From contig JBHHYU010000017.1 in assembly GCA_046757725.1 (NCBI GenBank), forward strand, positions 1 to 38,957: a DNA stretch of 38,957 bases, given 5' to 3'. Of this stretch, positions 1-8,604 are shown in pieces. Source of the stretch: JBHHYU01 sp046757725 (GTDB lineage: Bacteria > Desulfobacterota > Binatia > UBA9968). Each line of letters opens with the position of its first letter. Within the stretch, counting starts at the first letter, position 1. The notes under the pieces are model-generated. The model worked only from the letters and a program-made list of their open reading frames with translations. It was not told the DNA's origin and searched no databases. The position numbers and the translations under genes are program-made.

Positions 1-166
1 CAGCCTAGTGGTCAAGTCTGCTCTTGGCTCTTTAACGGCTGGTTTTCAAATTGCCATGCGGCCACCAGGATTATTTATCCCCTTTTCTCCTTGGCCCTTT
101 TATCTCCTGGCTTTTTCCTATTGCCCACTGCCTCGCGTCTCTTTCCTCTCTCTCTTGACTCTCACC

Positions 167-1108
167 TCAACCCCCGTCAACCTTCAATTTCATCATTGAC
201 AGGGCGGCTCGGCCGCCCAGGCCGAACGGGTTTGCCATAGTCTCCTGTATTTCAAAGTGGTTGAAGCCCTCGCCGATGATGAGCTCGACCGGCTTGCCTG
301 CCGCCTTTACCGCAGCGGCGAAGTCGTGCGATTGGCGCTGGAACTCCGGCGACTCGGCTGTCCCGTAAGCAATGATCAGCGGCGTACTGATCTTGTCGAT
401 GTGGCGCTGCGCGCTAAGTGCTTCTTCGGTCTCGTCATCGAAGTTGACATAATTACTCCGCTTGGAGAGCCGCACGGGCTTTAAATCGTACATGCCGCTG
501 ACCAGCAAAGCGCCCTTGATAATGTCGGCCGGCAGGCCAAAGTCCTTGCGCCAGTCCGTGATCACAATCACACCTCCGAGATGGCCGCCTGAAGAGTGAC
601 CCGAAAGATAGAGGCGATTTGGATCGCCACCGAAGCTCGTGGCGTTCTTGTAGACCCAGGCGACCGCGCGGCGCACCTGATCGGCCATCGTCATGAGACT
701 GCCTCCCGCATCCTGCACCCACACAAAATCGGGTACGACGAAATGTGCGCCGGCGGCGAGGAACATTTCGGCCATGTAGGCGAAGTTCTTGGCAAAGCCG
801 CCGCGCCACGCGCCACCGTGGATGAAAACGTTGATCGGGGCATTTAGTCGATCGGATTTGTAGATATCGAGCTTTTCGATCTCGGTCGGCCCGTAGGCCA
901 AGCGCTCAGGCAGCCCTATGCGCGCGATCGCCCGCTCGCTCGCGAGGCGACGGCGCTCCCTGATATGCTCGCGATTCGCTGCCCAGCAGCTCTGATCGTA
1001 AGCGTCGTCGAGATCCTTCTGGTCCATGTCGAGCCAGACACGCGGGCCCTTCACCCTGGGTGGCTCTCGCTCTGTCGATGTTTCCGTTGAAGATTCGATC
1101 TCACTCAT
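167..1108 (-). CDS. alpha/beta hydrolase (esterase / kynurenine-formamidase-like)
   Basis: Protein of 313 residues, probably a cytoplasmic carboxylesterase or amidase of the alpha/beta hydrolase fold. The oxyanion-hole motif HGGAW lies at residues 97-101 and the nucleophile elbow GHSSGG at 170-175, making Ser172 the nucleophile. The C-terminal GFNHFEI supplies the His. The acidic residue sits in GTAESPEFQRQS, where many relatives have Asp; here Glu may serve. This layout is typical of the BD-FAE/kynurenine formamidase branch. No signal peptide is seen. The ATG is preceded by AAGGAGAG at good spacing, which supports the start. The gene stands alone, with a MITE-like element upstream. The family is certain from the motifs; the substrate is unknown. 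Confidence 0.9.
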   Translation of the reverse strand: MSEIESSTETSTEREPPRVKGPRVWLDMDQKDLDDAYDQSCWAANREHIRERRRLASERAIARIGLPERLAYGPTEIEKLDIYKSDRLNAPINVFIHGGAWRGGFAKNFAYMAEMFLAAGAHFVVPDFVWVQDAGGSLMTMADQVRRAVAWVYKNATSFGGDPNRLYLSGHSSGGHLGGVIVITDWRKDFGLPADIIKGALLVSGMYDLKPVRLSKRSNYVNFDDETEEALSAQRHIDKISTPLIIAYGTAESPEFQRQSHDFAAAVKAAGKPVELIIGEGFNHFEIQETMANPFGLGGRAALSMMKLKVDGG

Positions 1109-1237
1109 GAGTTTCTCTCCTTAAATAGTCTTTAAGCTTATTCAGTGGCCGTAGTAAACAGTCATGCGGAATCTGCCAAGGCTGCGATGGGGGTCGCGGC
1201 TAGGATCTTGGCGTTCTTAGTCAGAATCAGGCCTAAC

Positions 1238-1349
1238 ACAGCCTGTTGAAAAACCCTGTTCTCAGGTTGGTCAAAAAAGGTCCCAAAGACAAGGCGCGCG
1301 AGAAACCGACGAGCGCAACGCAGTAGATGGACCTTTTTCAACGACCTGT
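1238..1349. repeat. MITE-like element with terminal inverted repeats
   Basis: A 112 bp non-coding segment bounded by imperfect inverted repeats: ACAGCCTGTTGAAAAA at the left end and TTTTTCAACGACCTGT at the right, 14 of 16 positions matching. A second, inner inverted repeat (AAAAGGTCC near 1271 and GGACCTTTT near 1329) lets the ends fold into a long hairpin. There is no transposase inside; the small open frame across it has no ribosome site and is explained by the repeat. It lies between two minus-strand genes. The structure is seen directly; mobility is inferred. No clear target-site duplication could be picked out. Confidence 0.55.
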
Positions 1350-1398
1350 AAAAATCTTGACAATCGTTCCAGAATTGCAAGCGGGAACAAAATAGGGA

Positions 1399-2103
1399 TT
1401 AGTAAGGGATCGAGCGGCTTCGTCGATTCTCTATTCGTACCCGATTAACCAGCTGGTGGGCGAGGCGAGTGGGCTCCGGTAGCCGGTAACCTCGGCAGGT
1501 AGCCAGAACCACACGCCTGGAGCACTGTAGACTCATCCGATGGCCCGGGGAGACAAAGACCGGCTTGACATTCTCCCGGGTGCGGAGCACGGTTCCTACC
1601 CGTTGTGTCTTATGGGTAAGCCAACTATACGAACCTTTGGGCTTGCCTAAAGGGCGGTGCTCCCCGACCAACCTCGATTTGGCACACCCAACCGTCGGAA
1701 GGTCTAAAAACAATCCCACGTGCGCGGCCAATCCCAGCCCTCGTGGATGGGCGATGCCCTGCCCATCGAAAATCACCACGTCGGGTTGCTGATGCAAACG
1801 GGAGAATGCCATCAGGAGAATCGGTGCCTCACGAAAGCTTAGATAACCGGGAATATAGGGGAACGAAACCCCACCGCTAGCCCATTTCTCTTCCACAACC
1901 GAAAGGTCAGGAAAACTCAGCACCACCACGCCGGCAAAAAATATCCGGTCCCCTCGAGTATAGGAAACATCCGCTCCACCAACCCAGCGCAGCGTTTTGA
2001 TACTGAGTGTGCTTTCAAAGGAGAGCCGGCCCCGCAGCCTTTCCTGGATCTGCTTCGCGTGCGAAATTGTAACGTCCCACTTGTGGAGTCTCAGGACACG
2101 CAT
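1399..2103 (-). CDS. nfi: endonuclease V (deoxyinosine 3' endonuclease)
   Basis: Repair nuclease of 234 residues that nicks DNA 3' of deoxyinosine and other deaminated bases. The metal and catalytic acids are present in the expected order: Asp45 in GGADVSY, Glu92 in FREAP and Asp113 in FDGQGIAHPR, matching the Asp43/Glu89/Asp110 set known in the Thermotoga enzyme. The wedge motif PYIPGYLSF precedes the Glu, and the family block GEHRPLGKPKGS follows. Length is usual for the family, with a slightly long basic C-terminal tail. GGGGAAG lies just before the ATG. It appears to be a single-gene unit. Confidence 0.96.
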   Translation of the reverse strand: MRVLRLHKWDVTISHAKQIQERLRGRLSFESTLSIKTLRWVGGADVSYTRGDRIFFAGVVVLSFPDLSVVEEKWASGGVSFPYIPGYLSFREAPILLMAFSRLHQQPDVVIFDGQGIAHPRGLGLAAHVGLFLDLPTVGCAKSRLVGEHRPLGKPKGSYSWLTHKTQRVGTVLRTRENVKPVFVSPGHRMSLQCSRRVVLATCRGYRLPEPTRLAHQLVNRVRIENRRSRSIPY

Positions 2104-2274
2104 GCTTCCCCTTACAGGGACCTGATCAACCTTTTTGCTTTGCTGGCTTCTGTGGCCGAGTTTAAGGAGAGCTGATCCCTATGATCCAGGCTGAATAAAA
2201 CTTAACGGGGCGAGTTTTTCAAGCCACCAGGAGAAAGAAAAAAGAAGAGGGGAGATAAAAAAGATCTTTAAATC

Positions 2275-2622
2275 CTACGAGGTGCTGGATTCGGAACTTT
2301 TCGAACTGGTAGGCTTTTTTTCACCGGCGGGCTTCGTCTCACCTGAAGTCTTTTTATCTGCAGCCGAGCCGGTACCGGCCTTGCCGTTTTCCTTAGCCGC
2401 TGTTGCAGGTGACTGAGCCGCTTTACCGTTTTCCGGAGCCTTCTCTTTTTTGGCGAAGTCGGTTACATACCAGCCGGTCCCTTTAAGCTGAAAAGAGCAG
2501 TTGGAAATGAGTTTTTTGACTGGCTGCCTACAGTTTGGGCACTTTGCTAAAGCGTTATCCGTGATTTTCTGGGTCACTTCAAAATTACCGCATTTACGGC
2601 ATAAATATTCATAGATGGGCAT
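2275..2622 (-). CDS. FmdB-family zinc ribbon protein
   Basis: Small protein of 115 residues. The first 60 residues are the FmdB/CxxC regulatory-type zinc ribbon: it opens MPIYEYLC and has CxxC pairs at 8/11 and 28/31, followed by the family block GTGWYVTDF. The rest is a low-complexity tail rich in Lys, Ser, Ala and Thr, common in this family and probably disordered. The role of FmdB-like proteins is poorly known; the first was proposed as a regulator of formamidase expression. It is divergent from the neighbouring exporter gene across a 61 bp gap that must hold both sets of expression signals. Confidence 0.9.
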   Translation of the reverse strand: MPIYEYLCRKCGNFEVTQKITDNALAKCPNCRQPVKKLISNCSFQLKGTGWYVTDFAKKEKAPENGKAAQSPATAAKENGKAGTGSAADKKTSGETKPAGEKKPTSSKSSESSTS

Positions 2623-2683
2623 CGTTGGTCCTCAAAAAAGCGAACTTTTTAAGTAACTTAACTCCTCTTGGCTGGTTTGTCAA

Positions 2684-3358
2684 TTGACGTTGGAGGAAAA
2701 AATCTCTAGGTTCCCCATTGTGACCTTTTCTATTGCCTTTGCCATTGGTTTCTCGGTAGCCTCCATCCCGGGGCCAATCATCGTTCTCATTATCACCGAG
2801 ACACTGAGAGTTGGGCAAAGGGGCGGCTTATTGACCATGATGGCGCCGCCATTGGTGGATGCCCTGGTTATGCTTCCCCTGGGGCTTTTTCTCCAGGCTT
2901 CTCTTTTTACTGGGAGAGGAGTGGTGGTTCTTGGGTTAATCGGCGCCGGGTTTCTGGGCTGGCTGGGTTTGCAGTCGATACGTGCGGGCATTAGGAAGAC
3001 ACCTATGGGGAACGAACAGGGATCTTCGTCAGCAGATGGCGACCGGGAGCTCCCCTGTTTTGTGAAGGGGACCCTTACTCATCTGACGAGTCCTTATCCT
3101 TATCTTTACTGGGGTACCGTAGGTGCTTCTTTTGTCCGGCGAGGTTTTGAAAGTGATGGTTTTTGGATTGCTTTACTATTCCCTTTGGGTTTTTGGCTAG
3201 GGACTGGTGCCTTTGGCTTACTGGCCATCTACCTTGTGGCACAGGGCAAACGCCATCTGCCGCCCCGCTTAGAACCTCTCCTTCACTACGTTTCTGGAAT
3301 TCTACTGATCGGCGGTGGAATTTTTCTGGCTTTCAAGGTCTGGCAGGGTCATTTTTAG
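2684..3358 (+). CDS. LysE/RhtB-type translocator
   Basis: Inner-membrane protein of about 220 residues with roughly six hydrophobic helices, the pattern of the LysE/RhtB amino-acid and metabolite exporters. The N-terminal helix carries the family's Pro-Gly-Pro turn (SIPGPIIV), and the next region (RVGQRGGLLTMM) matches the conserved loop after helix 1. A charged cytoplasmic loop follows helix 3. The substrate is not predictable. The start is uncertain: no ATG is available. TTG at 2684 or 2690 gives the longest frame; a GGAGG at 2692-2696 would suit a later start, but only ATC (2702) or GTG (2720) follow it. Confidence 0.8.
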   Translation: MTLEEKISRFPIVTFSIAFAIGFSVASIPGPIIVLIITETLRVGQRGGLLTMMAPPLVDALVMLPLGLFLQASLFTGRGVVVLGLIGAGFLGWLGLQSIRAGIRKTPMGNEQGSSSADGDRELPCFVKGTLTHLTSPYPYLYWGTVGASFVRRGFESDGFWIALLFPLGFWLGTGAFGLLAIYLVAQGKRHLPPRLEPLLHYVSGILLIGGGIFLAFKVWQGHF

Positions 3359-3402
3359 CATGGGGTTGAGATACCAAACCAGATGAGGCTTCAGTGGAGG
3401 TG

Positions 3403-3421
3403 AAAAAACGCATCAGATGCG
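3403..3421 (-). terminator. probable rho-independent terminator
   Basis: On the minus strand a compact hairpin (CGCATCTGATGCG) is followed directly by TTTTTT, 26 bp beyond the stop of the membrane-protein gene at 3448. It lies between two convergent genes. The stem is only five to six base pairs, so strength is uncertain. Confidence 0.5.
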
Positions 3422-3447
3422 ACCCTCCTGGCCTCTTCCTCTTATTA

Positions 3448-3978
3448 CTATGGGTCGATCATTAGATTAGGATGCCTACGCCAGAAATATCCCCCCATGG
3501 TAGCTGCAGCCAGTAGATTCCCAATAAGAACGGCCGGCCAAGCCAGCGCGTGCAGCACGGGCTCTGCGAACAAAAAGGCTATTACAATAAAACCGAATTC
3601 AAACCCGACAAACAATAACAAAATACCGAATCCGAAATTCAAGTTTCGTTCTGCCAATGCCAGCAGCCGGGAGGCCATTCCCCCGATGACGCAGAAGATG
3701 AGCACATGAAACCATGTATACATTAAGGTCATATCGATAGAGACCTGTAGGCTATCGAGTCCACTGAGATCTCCACCACGTTGGAAAAGAGTGGTTCCCA
3801 GGAGGGTAGGTGTATACAGAGGGTGCCCATTCAGCGTGTCCAAGATCAGGAACCATATCGCAATGGTTGCGGCTCCTATAACGCCGGCAACCATTCCTTC
3901 TATGTATAAACGGGACCTTTCCTCGGTTTGGTCGCTCGGTAGAATTGTGCTGGTCTGTGCCGACGATTCAGCAGTCAT
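3448..3978 (-). CDS. four-helix membrane protein of unknown function
   Basis: Protein of 176 residues with a polar N-terminus of about 25 residues and four predicted transmembrane helices, around residues 27-48, 85-105, 115-138 and 142-165. Short loops carry few charges, and the C-terminus is a short basic tail (FWRRHPN). I do not recognise a family. The ATG is preceded by AAAGGAG at good spacing. A small ORF with a strong ribosome site ends 33 bp upstream, so the two may be co-transcribed; a hairpin plus T-run downstream probably ends the unit. Confidence 0.75.
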   Translation of the reverse strand: MTAESSAQTSTILPSDQTEERSRLYIEGMVAGVIGAATIAIWFLILDTLNGHPLYTPTLLGTTLFQRGGDLSGLDSLQVSIDMTLMYTWFHVLIFCVIGGMASRLLALAERNLNFGFGILLLFVGFEFGFIVIAFLFAEPVLHALAWPAVLIGNLLAAATMGGYFWRRHPNLMIDP

Positions 3979-4011
3979 GGCGCACTCCTTTCTGAGGTGA
4001 CGAGTACCTCA

Positions 4012-4155
4012 TTAGACACTATACCCTCTACATTTAGCTGAGTCGTACGAATCCACGGTTTTTCCTTGAGACTTTGACGTGGGTGGCCGGAGGGGGATGA
4101 CCGTAGGTGCGGTGTCTCGTTCAGGGTCAGTTAAATCCGGTTCCGGAAACATCAT
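4012..4155 (-). CDS. small ORF, 47 residues, unknown function
   Basis: A short frame opens with two consecutive ATG codons preceded by TTGGAGGAG about 7-8 bases upstream, one of the better ribosome sites in the window, and runs to a TAA at 4012-4014. The product begins MMFPEPDLTDPERD, is hydrophilic and Pro/Asp/Thr-rich, and has one Cys near the end. No domain is recognised. It lies 33 bp upstream of the four-helix membrane protein on the same strand. Evidence rests on the ribosome site and position only, so it could be a leader peptide or chance. Confidence 0.4.
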   Translation of the reverse strand: MMFPEPDLTDPERDTAPTVIPLRPPTSKSQGKTVDSYDSAKCRGYSV

Positions 4156-4249
4156 CGCTAACTCCTCCAATTTTTAGAAAAAGGGTTACCAACAAATAGA
4201 ATGAGGGCTACCGGTCAGGTGCTACCAGGTTTGCGGATTGCTTGCACCA

Positions 4250-5308
4250 TCAAGAGCCCTGGTAGACTATTCCCCCTTCGTAGATCTGTTGCCAGCGCTC
4301 CTTAAGCCAAGGCACTGAAATCAACGGTAAGACCTCCGTTCCTTTTAGGGGACCTTTTACAGCTCGTCCACTCATGCGGTTCCATACGGTTCCAGTTTCT
4401 CGATCGCGCATTAACTGGCTCTTTTTATCTCGTATCCCAACCGGCTCAAAGGTCAGAACCCGGTCTGCCACTTTGCGCGAAAAGGCCACAGCCTGTTTGG
4501 CGGCAGGATCCATGACTACTAAGATGGACTGGGGAGCAACCACATCGTTAACTACCTGCTTTTGAAGCAATACGTCAAATGGATAGAGTTTAGCCTTGGG
4601 GCCTTGACCGACACTCAAACCGAGCTCGGAGGGTTGACTGCCGGCTATGTATGAGCCCATGAAACCCCACCGGCCTTCTCGTGCCAGAACCTTTGTGTTC
4701 GGATAGATCTCTCTCCAGGTCTTCCAGCGGACAACCCGGCTTGGTAATAGTTTAAGCTGCGCACCGGCCAGACTACCTGCCATGGCAAGCCCCGTGGAGT
4801 GAATCCATTTAGAGTTAGTCTGCTTGTCATACATGACAAAGGATTGCCTGTACAGCACGCCCTCATGTCCAAATTTGAGTGTTGTCTTTTTCCCGTTCCT
4901 TTCAATGATCCGGCTGTGCACGACAGCCGTCTGGCATAATGGTCACCAACAGACAGTGATAGGGGTTCCCCCCACAACATCGTTGAGCAGTTCGTGGAAA
5001 CCCATAACATCCACCGGATAGGCCCGGGCTTCGCGGTTCACAGCGATGCCGATCACCCATTCGTTAGGCTGAAGGATGCGGTCACCCTCTTTAGCCGTTC
5101 CCATGGGTGGGTTGAAGAGAACGGGAAATGCGTCTTGTGGCGCCGCTCGGAACGAACTCGAATAGTATTGTTTTTCCAGGGTCTCTTTTGAGAGGGGTTG
5201 GCTGTTCGCTATCCCTCTCCAGGGTAAGATGAGCAAAAATCCAAAAAGGGCTGAAAAAACAAGTGGTTTCAAACTTATGTCCCTGGATCCCGTAGGCTTT
5301 TTCAACAT
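4250..5308 (-). CDS. DUF3179 protein, probable selenoprotein (in-frame TGA)
   Basis: Read through one TGA at 4943-4945, this frame encodes about 352 residues. An N-terminal signal or anchor helix (about 13-31) is followed by a DUF3179 domain split by the stop: GGTPITVCW precedes the TGA and PLCQTAV follows it in the same frame, continuing with the family blocks KFGHEGVLYRQS and VMYDKQT. In DUF3179 proteins this spot is a Cys-x-x-Cys pair (usually CPLC), so TGA replaces the first Cys, giving Sec-Pro-Leu-Cys. A perfect 7 bp hairpin begins 13 nt after the TGA and its loop starts 20 nt later, as in bacterial SECIS elements. The function of DUF3179 is unknown; a redox role outside the membrane fits. 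A nonsense mutation or sequencing error at a Cys codon is the main alternative. The ATG has AAAGG upstream. Confidence 0.82.
4911..4929 (-). promoter_or_regulatory. candidate bacterial SECIS hairpin
   Basis: On the minus strand CGGCTGT and ACAGCCG form a perfect 7 bp stem around the 5 nt loop CGTGC. The loop begins 20 nt after the TGA at 4943-4945 and has G at its second position. Bacterial SECIS elements are described as hairpins just downstream of the UGA with a G in the first two loop bases, about 16-37 nt from the UGA; this one fits. It lies inside coding sequence, as bacterial SECIS elements must. Confidence 0.6.
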
Positions 5309-5549
5309 AGAGATGCCTTTCTAAGATTCTCCCATTCAATAGTAACACTTATTCACGTAATATGGTTCCTTAGAGATGCAAAACTAAATTGCACCCACCA
5401 GGTTTCTGGCAGCGGCATCTTCATAAGATTGACAGGGAGTTTCCGAGTTTGTATGTGGAAGAGGATGTTACAAAAACAGCAGGTGGGCGGTGTGGATTTA
5501 CCGACAAAGAGAAAAGGCTAATCATTTCAAAAAGATGGAAGGGAATTTT

Positions 5550-5972
5550 ATGAAGCTTACACTTGAAGAGGCATCCGTCATTGTAGAAAAGACACTGTCC
5601 AAGGCCAGGGCCTTAAAGATCAGACCCCTGTGCGCAGCAGTACTCGATGATGGTGGACATCTGAAAGCCCTGAAACGTGAAGATGGGGCCAGTATTTTGC
5701 GTCCTCAGATTGCTATAGGGAAGGCGTGGGGAGCGATCGGGATGGGGGAGTCAAGCCGTCAGCTTGGTCAACGGCTGAAGGATAAACCAGCCTTTTTAGG
5801 GGCCTTGTCGGATATGTGCGCCGGCAAGCTGGTACCAGTACCCGGGGGGGTGTTGATCCTTAAAGACAGTATAATTATCGGCGCGGTAGGAGTAAGCGGT
5901 GGTACCGCGGATGAGGACGAGGCCTGCGCCATCGAAGGCGTCCGAGCCGCAGGACTCGAATTTAAAGTTTGA
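5550..5972 (+). CDS. GlcG/HbpS-family heme-binding-like protein
   Basis: Protein of 140 residues covering the whole GlcG/HbpS domain (formerly DUF336). Family blocks are visible in order: LTLEEA near the start, AAVLDDGGHLKALKREDGA at about 29-47, the glycine-rich PVPGGVLI and the closing IGAVGVSGGTADEDEACA. Members include the heme-degrading or heme-sensing HbpS and the GlcG protein of glycolate operons; which applies here is unknown. ATG at 5550 is chosen over an upstream GTG (5490) because the conserved domain begins there and GGAAGGG lies in front. The gene stands alone. Confidence 0.88.
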   Translation: MKLTLEEASVIVEKTLSKARALKIRPLCAAVLDDGGHLKALKREDGASILRPQIAIGKAWGAIGMGESSRQLGQRLKDKPAFLGALSDMCAGKLVPVPGGVLILKDSIIIGAVGVSGGTADEDEACAIEGVRAAGLEFKV

Positions 5973-6233
5973 AGTCGTAACACTTCAATCGACCCGTCTC
6001 GACAAGTTAGAACACAAAAAAGAACAGGTTCTAAGGATCACGGCTCCCAAAAACTAAGTTTGACACTAAGCTGATAGTTGGGTTATCGTCTGACCGGGTA
6101 AATCGGCTGGGGACAAACCAGCTCAGCCTCAACCCGGGTAATCGGTTTTTACCTGGAAGTGCAATAGTTGGGCGCCTTCAGATATTCCTATCATGCGGCT
6201 TGACGTAGTTGATCCTTATCTATTTTCCGAGCC

Positions 6234-6893
6234 ATGCAAACCTCAATGACTAAACGGCTCCCGCGTTTTGTGTCTCTTATAGCGGTTTACCTGTTGCTGG
6301 TAGTGGCGGGGAATTATGCAGACATCTGGGTCACCGACTATCTGGATTCCAACCTATGGGTGAGCAGTGGGTCTCCCCTCCAATGGATGATACTCGTATC
6401 GCTCGGCTCTTACATCGTGCTCATGACGCTGCCCTTCTTTCCGGGTATCGAGATTGGGCTGGTACTGATGGCCATGCTGGGGGCAAAGATATGTATCGTG
6501 TTATACCTGTGTACGGTTTTCGCCTTGAACCTTAGCTTCCTCATTGGGCGTCTTATCCCCGAGAATGTCATCTTGGGGGCGCTCAGGTTCATGGGTCTGA
6601 GCAAGGCACAAGAACTAGTGCGGAGCCTGCGCCCACTAGACGTCGAGGCGCGGCGGGCGCTGTTATTGTCGGCTGGCCCAACCCGAGTTGTGCCACAGCT
6701 GTTGAAGTACCGAAGTGTCGCCTTGGCGGTGGCTCTGAATCTTCCGGGTAATGCTCTTCTTGGAGGGGGAGGGGGCATCGGTTTGATCGCGGGATTGACC
6801 GGGCTTATTTCCTTTCCTAAATATATTCTCACCGTCGCTCTGGCTGTTGCTCCGCTCCCGCTCATTGTAATGCTGAGAGATGCGATGAGTTAA
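6234..6893 (+). CDS. VTT/DedA-like integral membrane protein
   Basis: Protein of 219 residues with about five to six hydrophobic segments. After an N-terminal helix and a periplasmic loop, the block PFFPGIEIGLVLMAMLG and the following FLIGR resemble the conserved first half of VTT/TVP38 (SNARE-associated Golgi) membrane proteins. The C-terminal LNLPGNALLGGGGGIGLIAG matches the second conserved half, which in relatives forms a re-entrant loop. Such proteins act in lipid scrambling or envelope maintenance. The assignment is by pattern only. No strong ribosome site is seen at the ATG; an in-frame Met five codons in is an alternative. Confidence 0.65.
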   Translation: MQTSMTKRLPRFVSLIAVYLLLVVAGNYADIWVTDYLDSNLWVSSGSPLQWMILVSLGSYIVLMTLPFFPGIEIGLVLMAMLGAKICIVLYLCTVFALNLSFLIGRLIPENVILGALRFMGLSKAQELVRSLRPLDVEARRALLLSAGPTRVVPQLLKYRSVALAVALNLPGNALLGGGGGIGLIAGLTGLISFPKYILTVALAVAPLPLIVMLRDAMS

Positions 6894-6951
6894 AAACTTC
6901 TCAAAGGAACTTCACACGGGAGCGCGAGAGGAACAACTCGCGATTCCCAGC

Positions 6952-8568
6952 TCACAGACCTATGGCATACCCCTCTCTCCTGGGATCCGCCCCAGCCATT
7001 AGGGTGCCGGTTGTTGGATCCCTCACGATTAACTCAGCGCCGCCAAACTGCCACTGTCCCAAAACCTTAACCTTGTGACCCTTGGCCTTAAGGCCTTGAC
7101 GCACTTTGGGTGGTATGCCCTTTTCCACCCTGAGTTCTTCAGGAACATCCAACCGAGGTGGGGTCCCTGGCCGGTGGCTCCATCTTGGGAGTTCAATTGC
7201 CGTTTGAGGATCCATGCGACGATCGAGCAGTTGATGAAGAATCTGGACATTCGTCTGCGGCTGGTCGTCCGCACCAGGGGTCCCTCCCACAGCGAAAAAC
7301 TTACCCTCGTGAAAAACCATATAGGAATTAAGTGTGTGTACGGGTCGCTTGCCGGGTTCCAGGGCATTGGCCTTAGTCGGATCGAGACCGAAACTGGAAA
7401 GACGATTGTTCATAATGATGCCGGTATTTCCGGCAACGACCCGTGACCCGAAACTAGCAAAGATACTCTGGATCAGTGAAACCGCGTTGCCGTGCTGATC
7501 TGCCGTACACAGGTAGGTGGTATCACTGCCCAACGATGCCGGGATGTCCTCGCGTGGCTGGGCGCGGTCCGAAATAACCGCTCTTCTCTCAAGTGCGTGC
7601 TCCTTTGACAGGAGTAACGAGAGCTTCGGATCTCCGAATCGGGGATCTTCGAAATATTTGAGCCTGTCTTCAAATGCAAGTTTCTTACTTTCCACCATTG
7701 CGTGGATAATGTCCACGGAGTTCATCTCGTCCAAGGGAAATCCCTCAATGATGTTCAGCATCTCAAGGACAATGAACCCCTGGGAAACGGGTGGTTGCTC
7801 GTAGAGGGTATAACCTCGGTAGGTTGTTGATATGGGAGTTAGCCACTCTGCACGAGTTGTCTTAAGATCTTCTTCCTCGCATACCCCGCCCTCAGCCCTA
7901 ATTCCTTCACATATACGTGCAGCCAGTTCTCCATGATAGAAGGAATCCCTGCCATTTTTAGCCACCTGTTCCAGCGTCTCCGCAAGACCGGGCTGGACCA
8001 GCAACCGGCCCGGATTCAGATCGGGCAAGGGTTCGCGGAAAACTCGACTCAGACCGGAAGCGGAAGAGGTCGATTCGTTAATCGCAACCAGTAAAGCACC
8101 ATAGAGGGGAAATCCGTTCCGGGCATACCTGACGGCATCACAGGCCAGTCGTTCCGGGTCCATGGTACCGTATCTGCGGTGCAGTTCCAGCCAACCGTCC
8201 ACGAATCCCGGCATGGCAATGGATAGAGGCCCTTCCGTAGGGACCTGTGTTAACCCTTTCCCCTTATAGAAGTCGATGGTGGCTTTCCGCGGCGCCGGCC
8301 CGCTAGCGTTCAGAGCCTCGACCTTACCAGAGTCTTTCATGGAGATGAGAGCGAAAAGATCACCTCCGGGTCCGCATGAGTGTGGTCTGACGACAGCCAG
8401 TACTAAGGAGGTGGCCAGGGCGGCGTCGACGGCATTACCTCCCTCTGCCAACACCCTGGCCCCAGTGAGGGAGGCCAGGTAATGTCCTGAGGAGACCATA
8501 CCATGACGCCCCATGACAACGGGCCGAGCCGCTTTAGTATGCTTAAGACACTGATTCAATTCCATCAT
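6952..8568 (-). CDS. ggt: gamma-glutamyltransferase (Ntn hydrolase)
   Basis: Protein of 538 residues of the gamma-glutamyltranspeptidase family, which transfers or hydrolyses gamma-glutamyl groups after self-cleavage at a Thr. The large-subunit start GMVSSGHYLAS...GGNAVDAALA and the block CGPGGD are present. The autocleavage and nucleophile motif DTTYLCTADQHGNAVS lies around residue 350, followed by the family GxIMNNRLSSF region and GGTPGADDQPQTN. No signal peptide is visible, so this may be a cytoplasmic member of the broad family often found in catabolic clusters rather than the periplasmic glutathione enzyme. It follows the amidohydrolase by 36 bp on the same strand, suggesting one operon. 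Confidence 0.93.
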   Translation of the reverse strand: MMELNQCLKHTKAARPVVMGRHGMVSSGHYLASLTGARVLAEGGNAVDAALATSLVLAVVRPHSCGPGGDLFALISMKDSGKVEALNASGPAPRKATIDFYKGKGLTQVPTEGPLSIAMPGFVDGWLELHRRYGTMDPERLACDAVRYARNGFPLYGALLVAINESTSSASGLSRVFREPLPDLNPGRLLVQPGLAETLEQVAKNGRDSFYHGELAARICEGIRAEGGVCEEEDLKTTRAEWLTPISTTYRGYTLYEQPPVSQGFIVLEMLNIIEGFPLDEMNSVDIIHAMVESKKLAFEDRLKYFEDPRFGDPKLSLLLSKEHALERRAVISDRAQPREDIPASLGSDTTYLCTADQHGNAVSLIQSIFASFGSRVVAGNTGIIMNNRLSSFGLDPTKANALEPGKRPVHTLNSYMVFHEGKFFAVGGTPGADDQPQTNVQILHQLLDRRMDPQTAIELPRWSHRPGTPPRLDVPEELRVEKGIPPKVRQGLKAKGHKVKVLGQWQFGGAELIVRDPTTGTLMAGADPRREGYAIGL

Positions 8569-8604
8569 AGACCAACACCTTTACCCTTCTCTTTCTGAAG
8601 ATAA

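Noticed and set aside
1162..1380. 72-residue minus-strand frame
   Set aside because: It lies across the MITE-like inverted repeats, has no ribosome site and no domain; it is a by-product of the repeat.
4250..5308. Reading the DUF3179 region as two separate genes (4943-5308 and 4250-4921)
   Set aside because: The two parts are in the same frame, share one domain across the stop, and the second has no ribosome site at its apparent GTG start; readthrough as selenocysteine explains it better.
6091..6150. Short direct repeat ACCGGGTAAATCGG / ACCCGGGTAATCGG
   Set aside because: Two short, imperfect copies only; too little for an operator or array claim.
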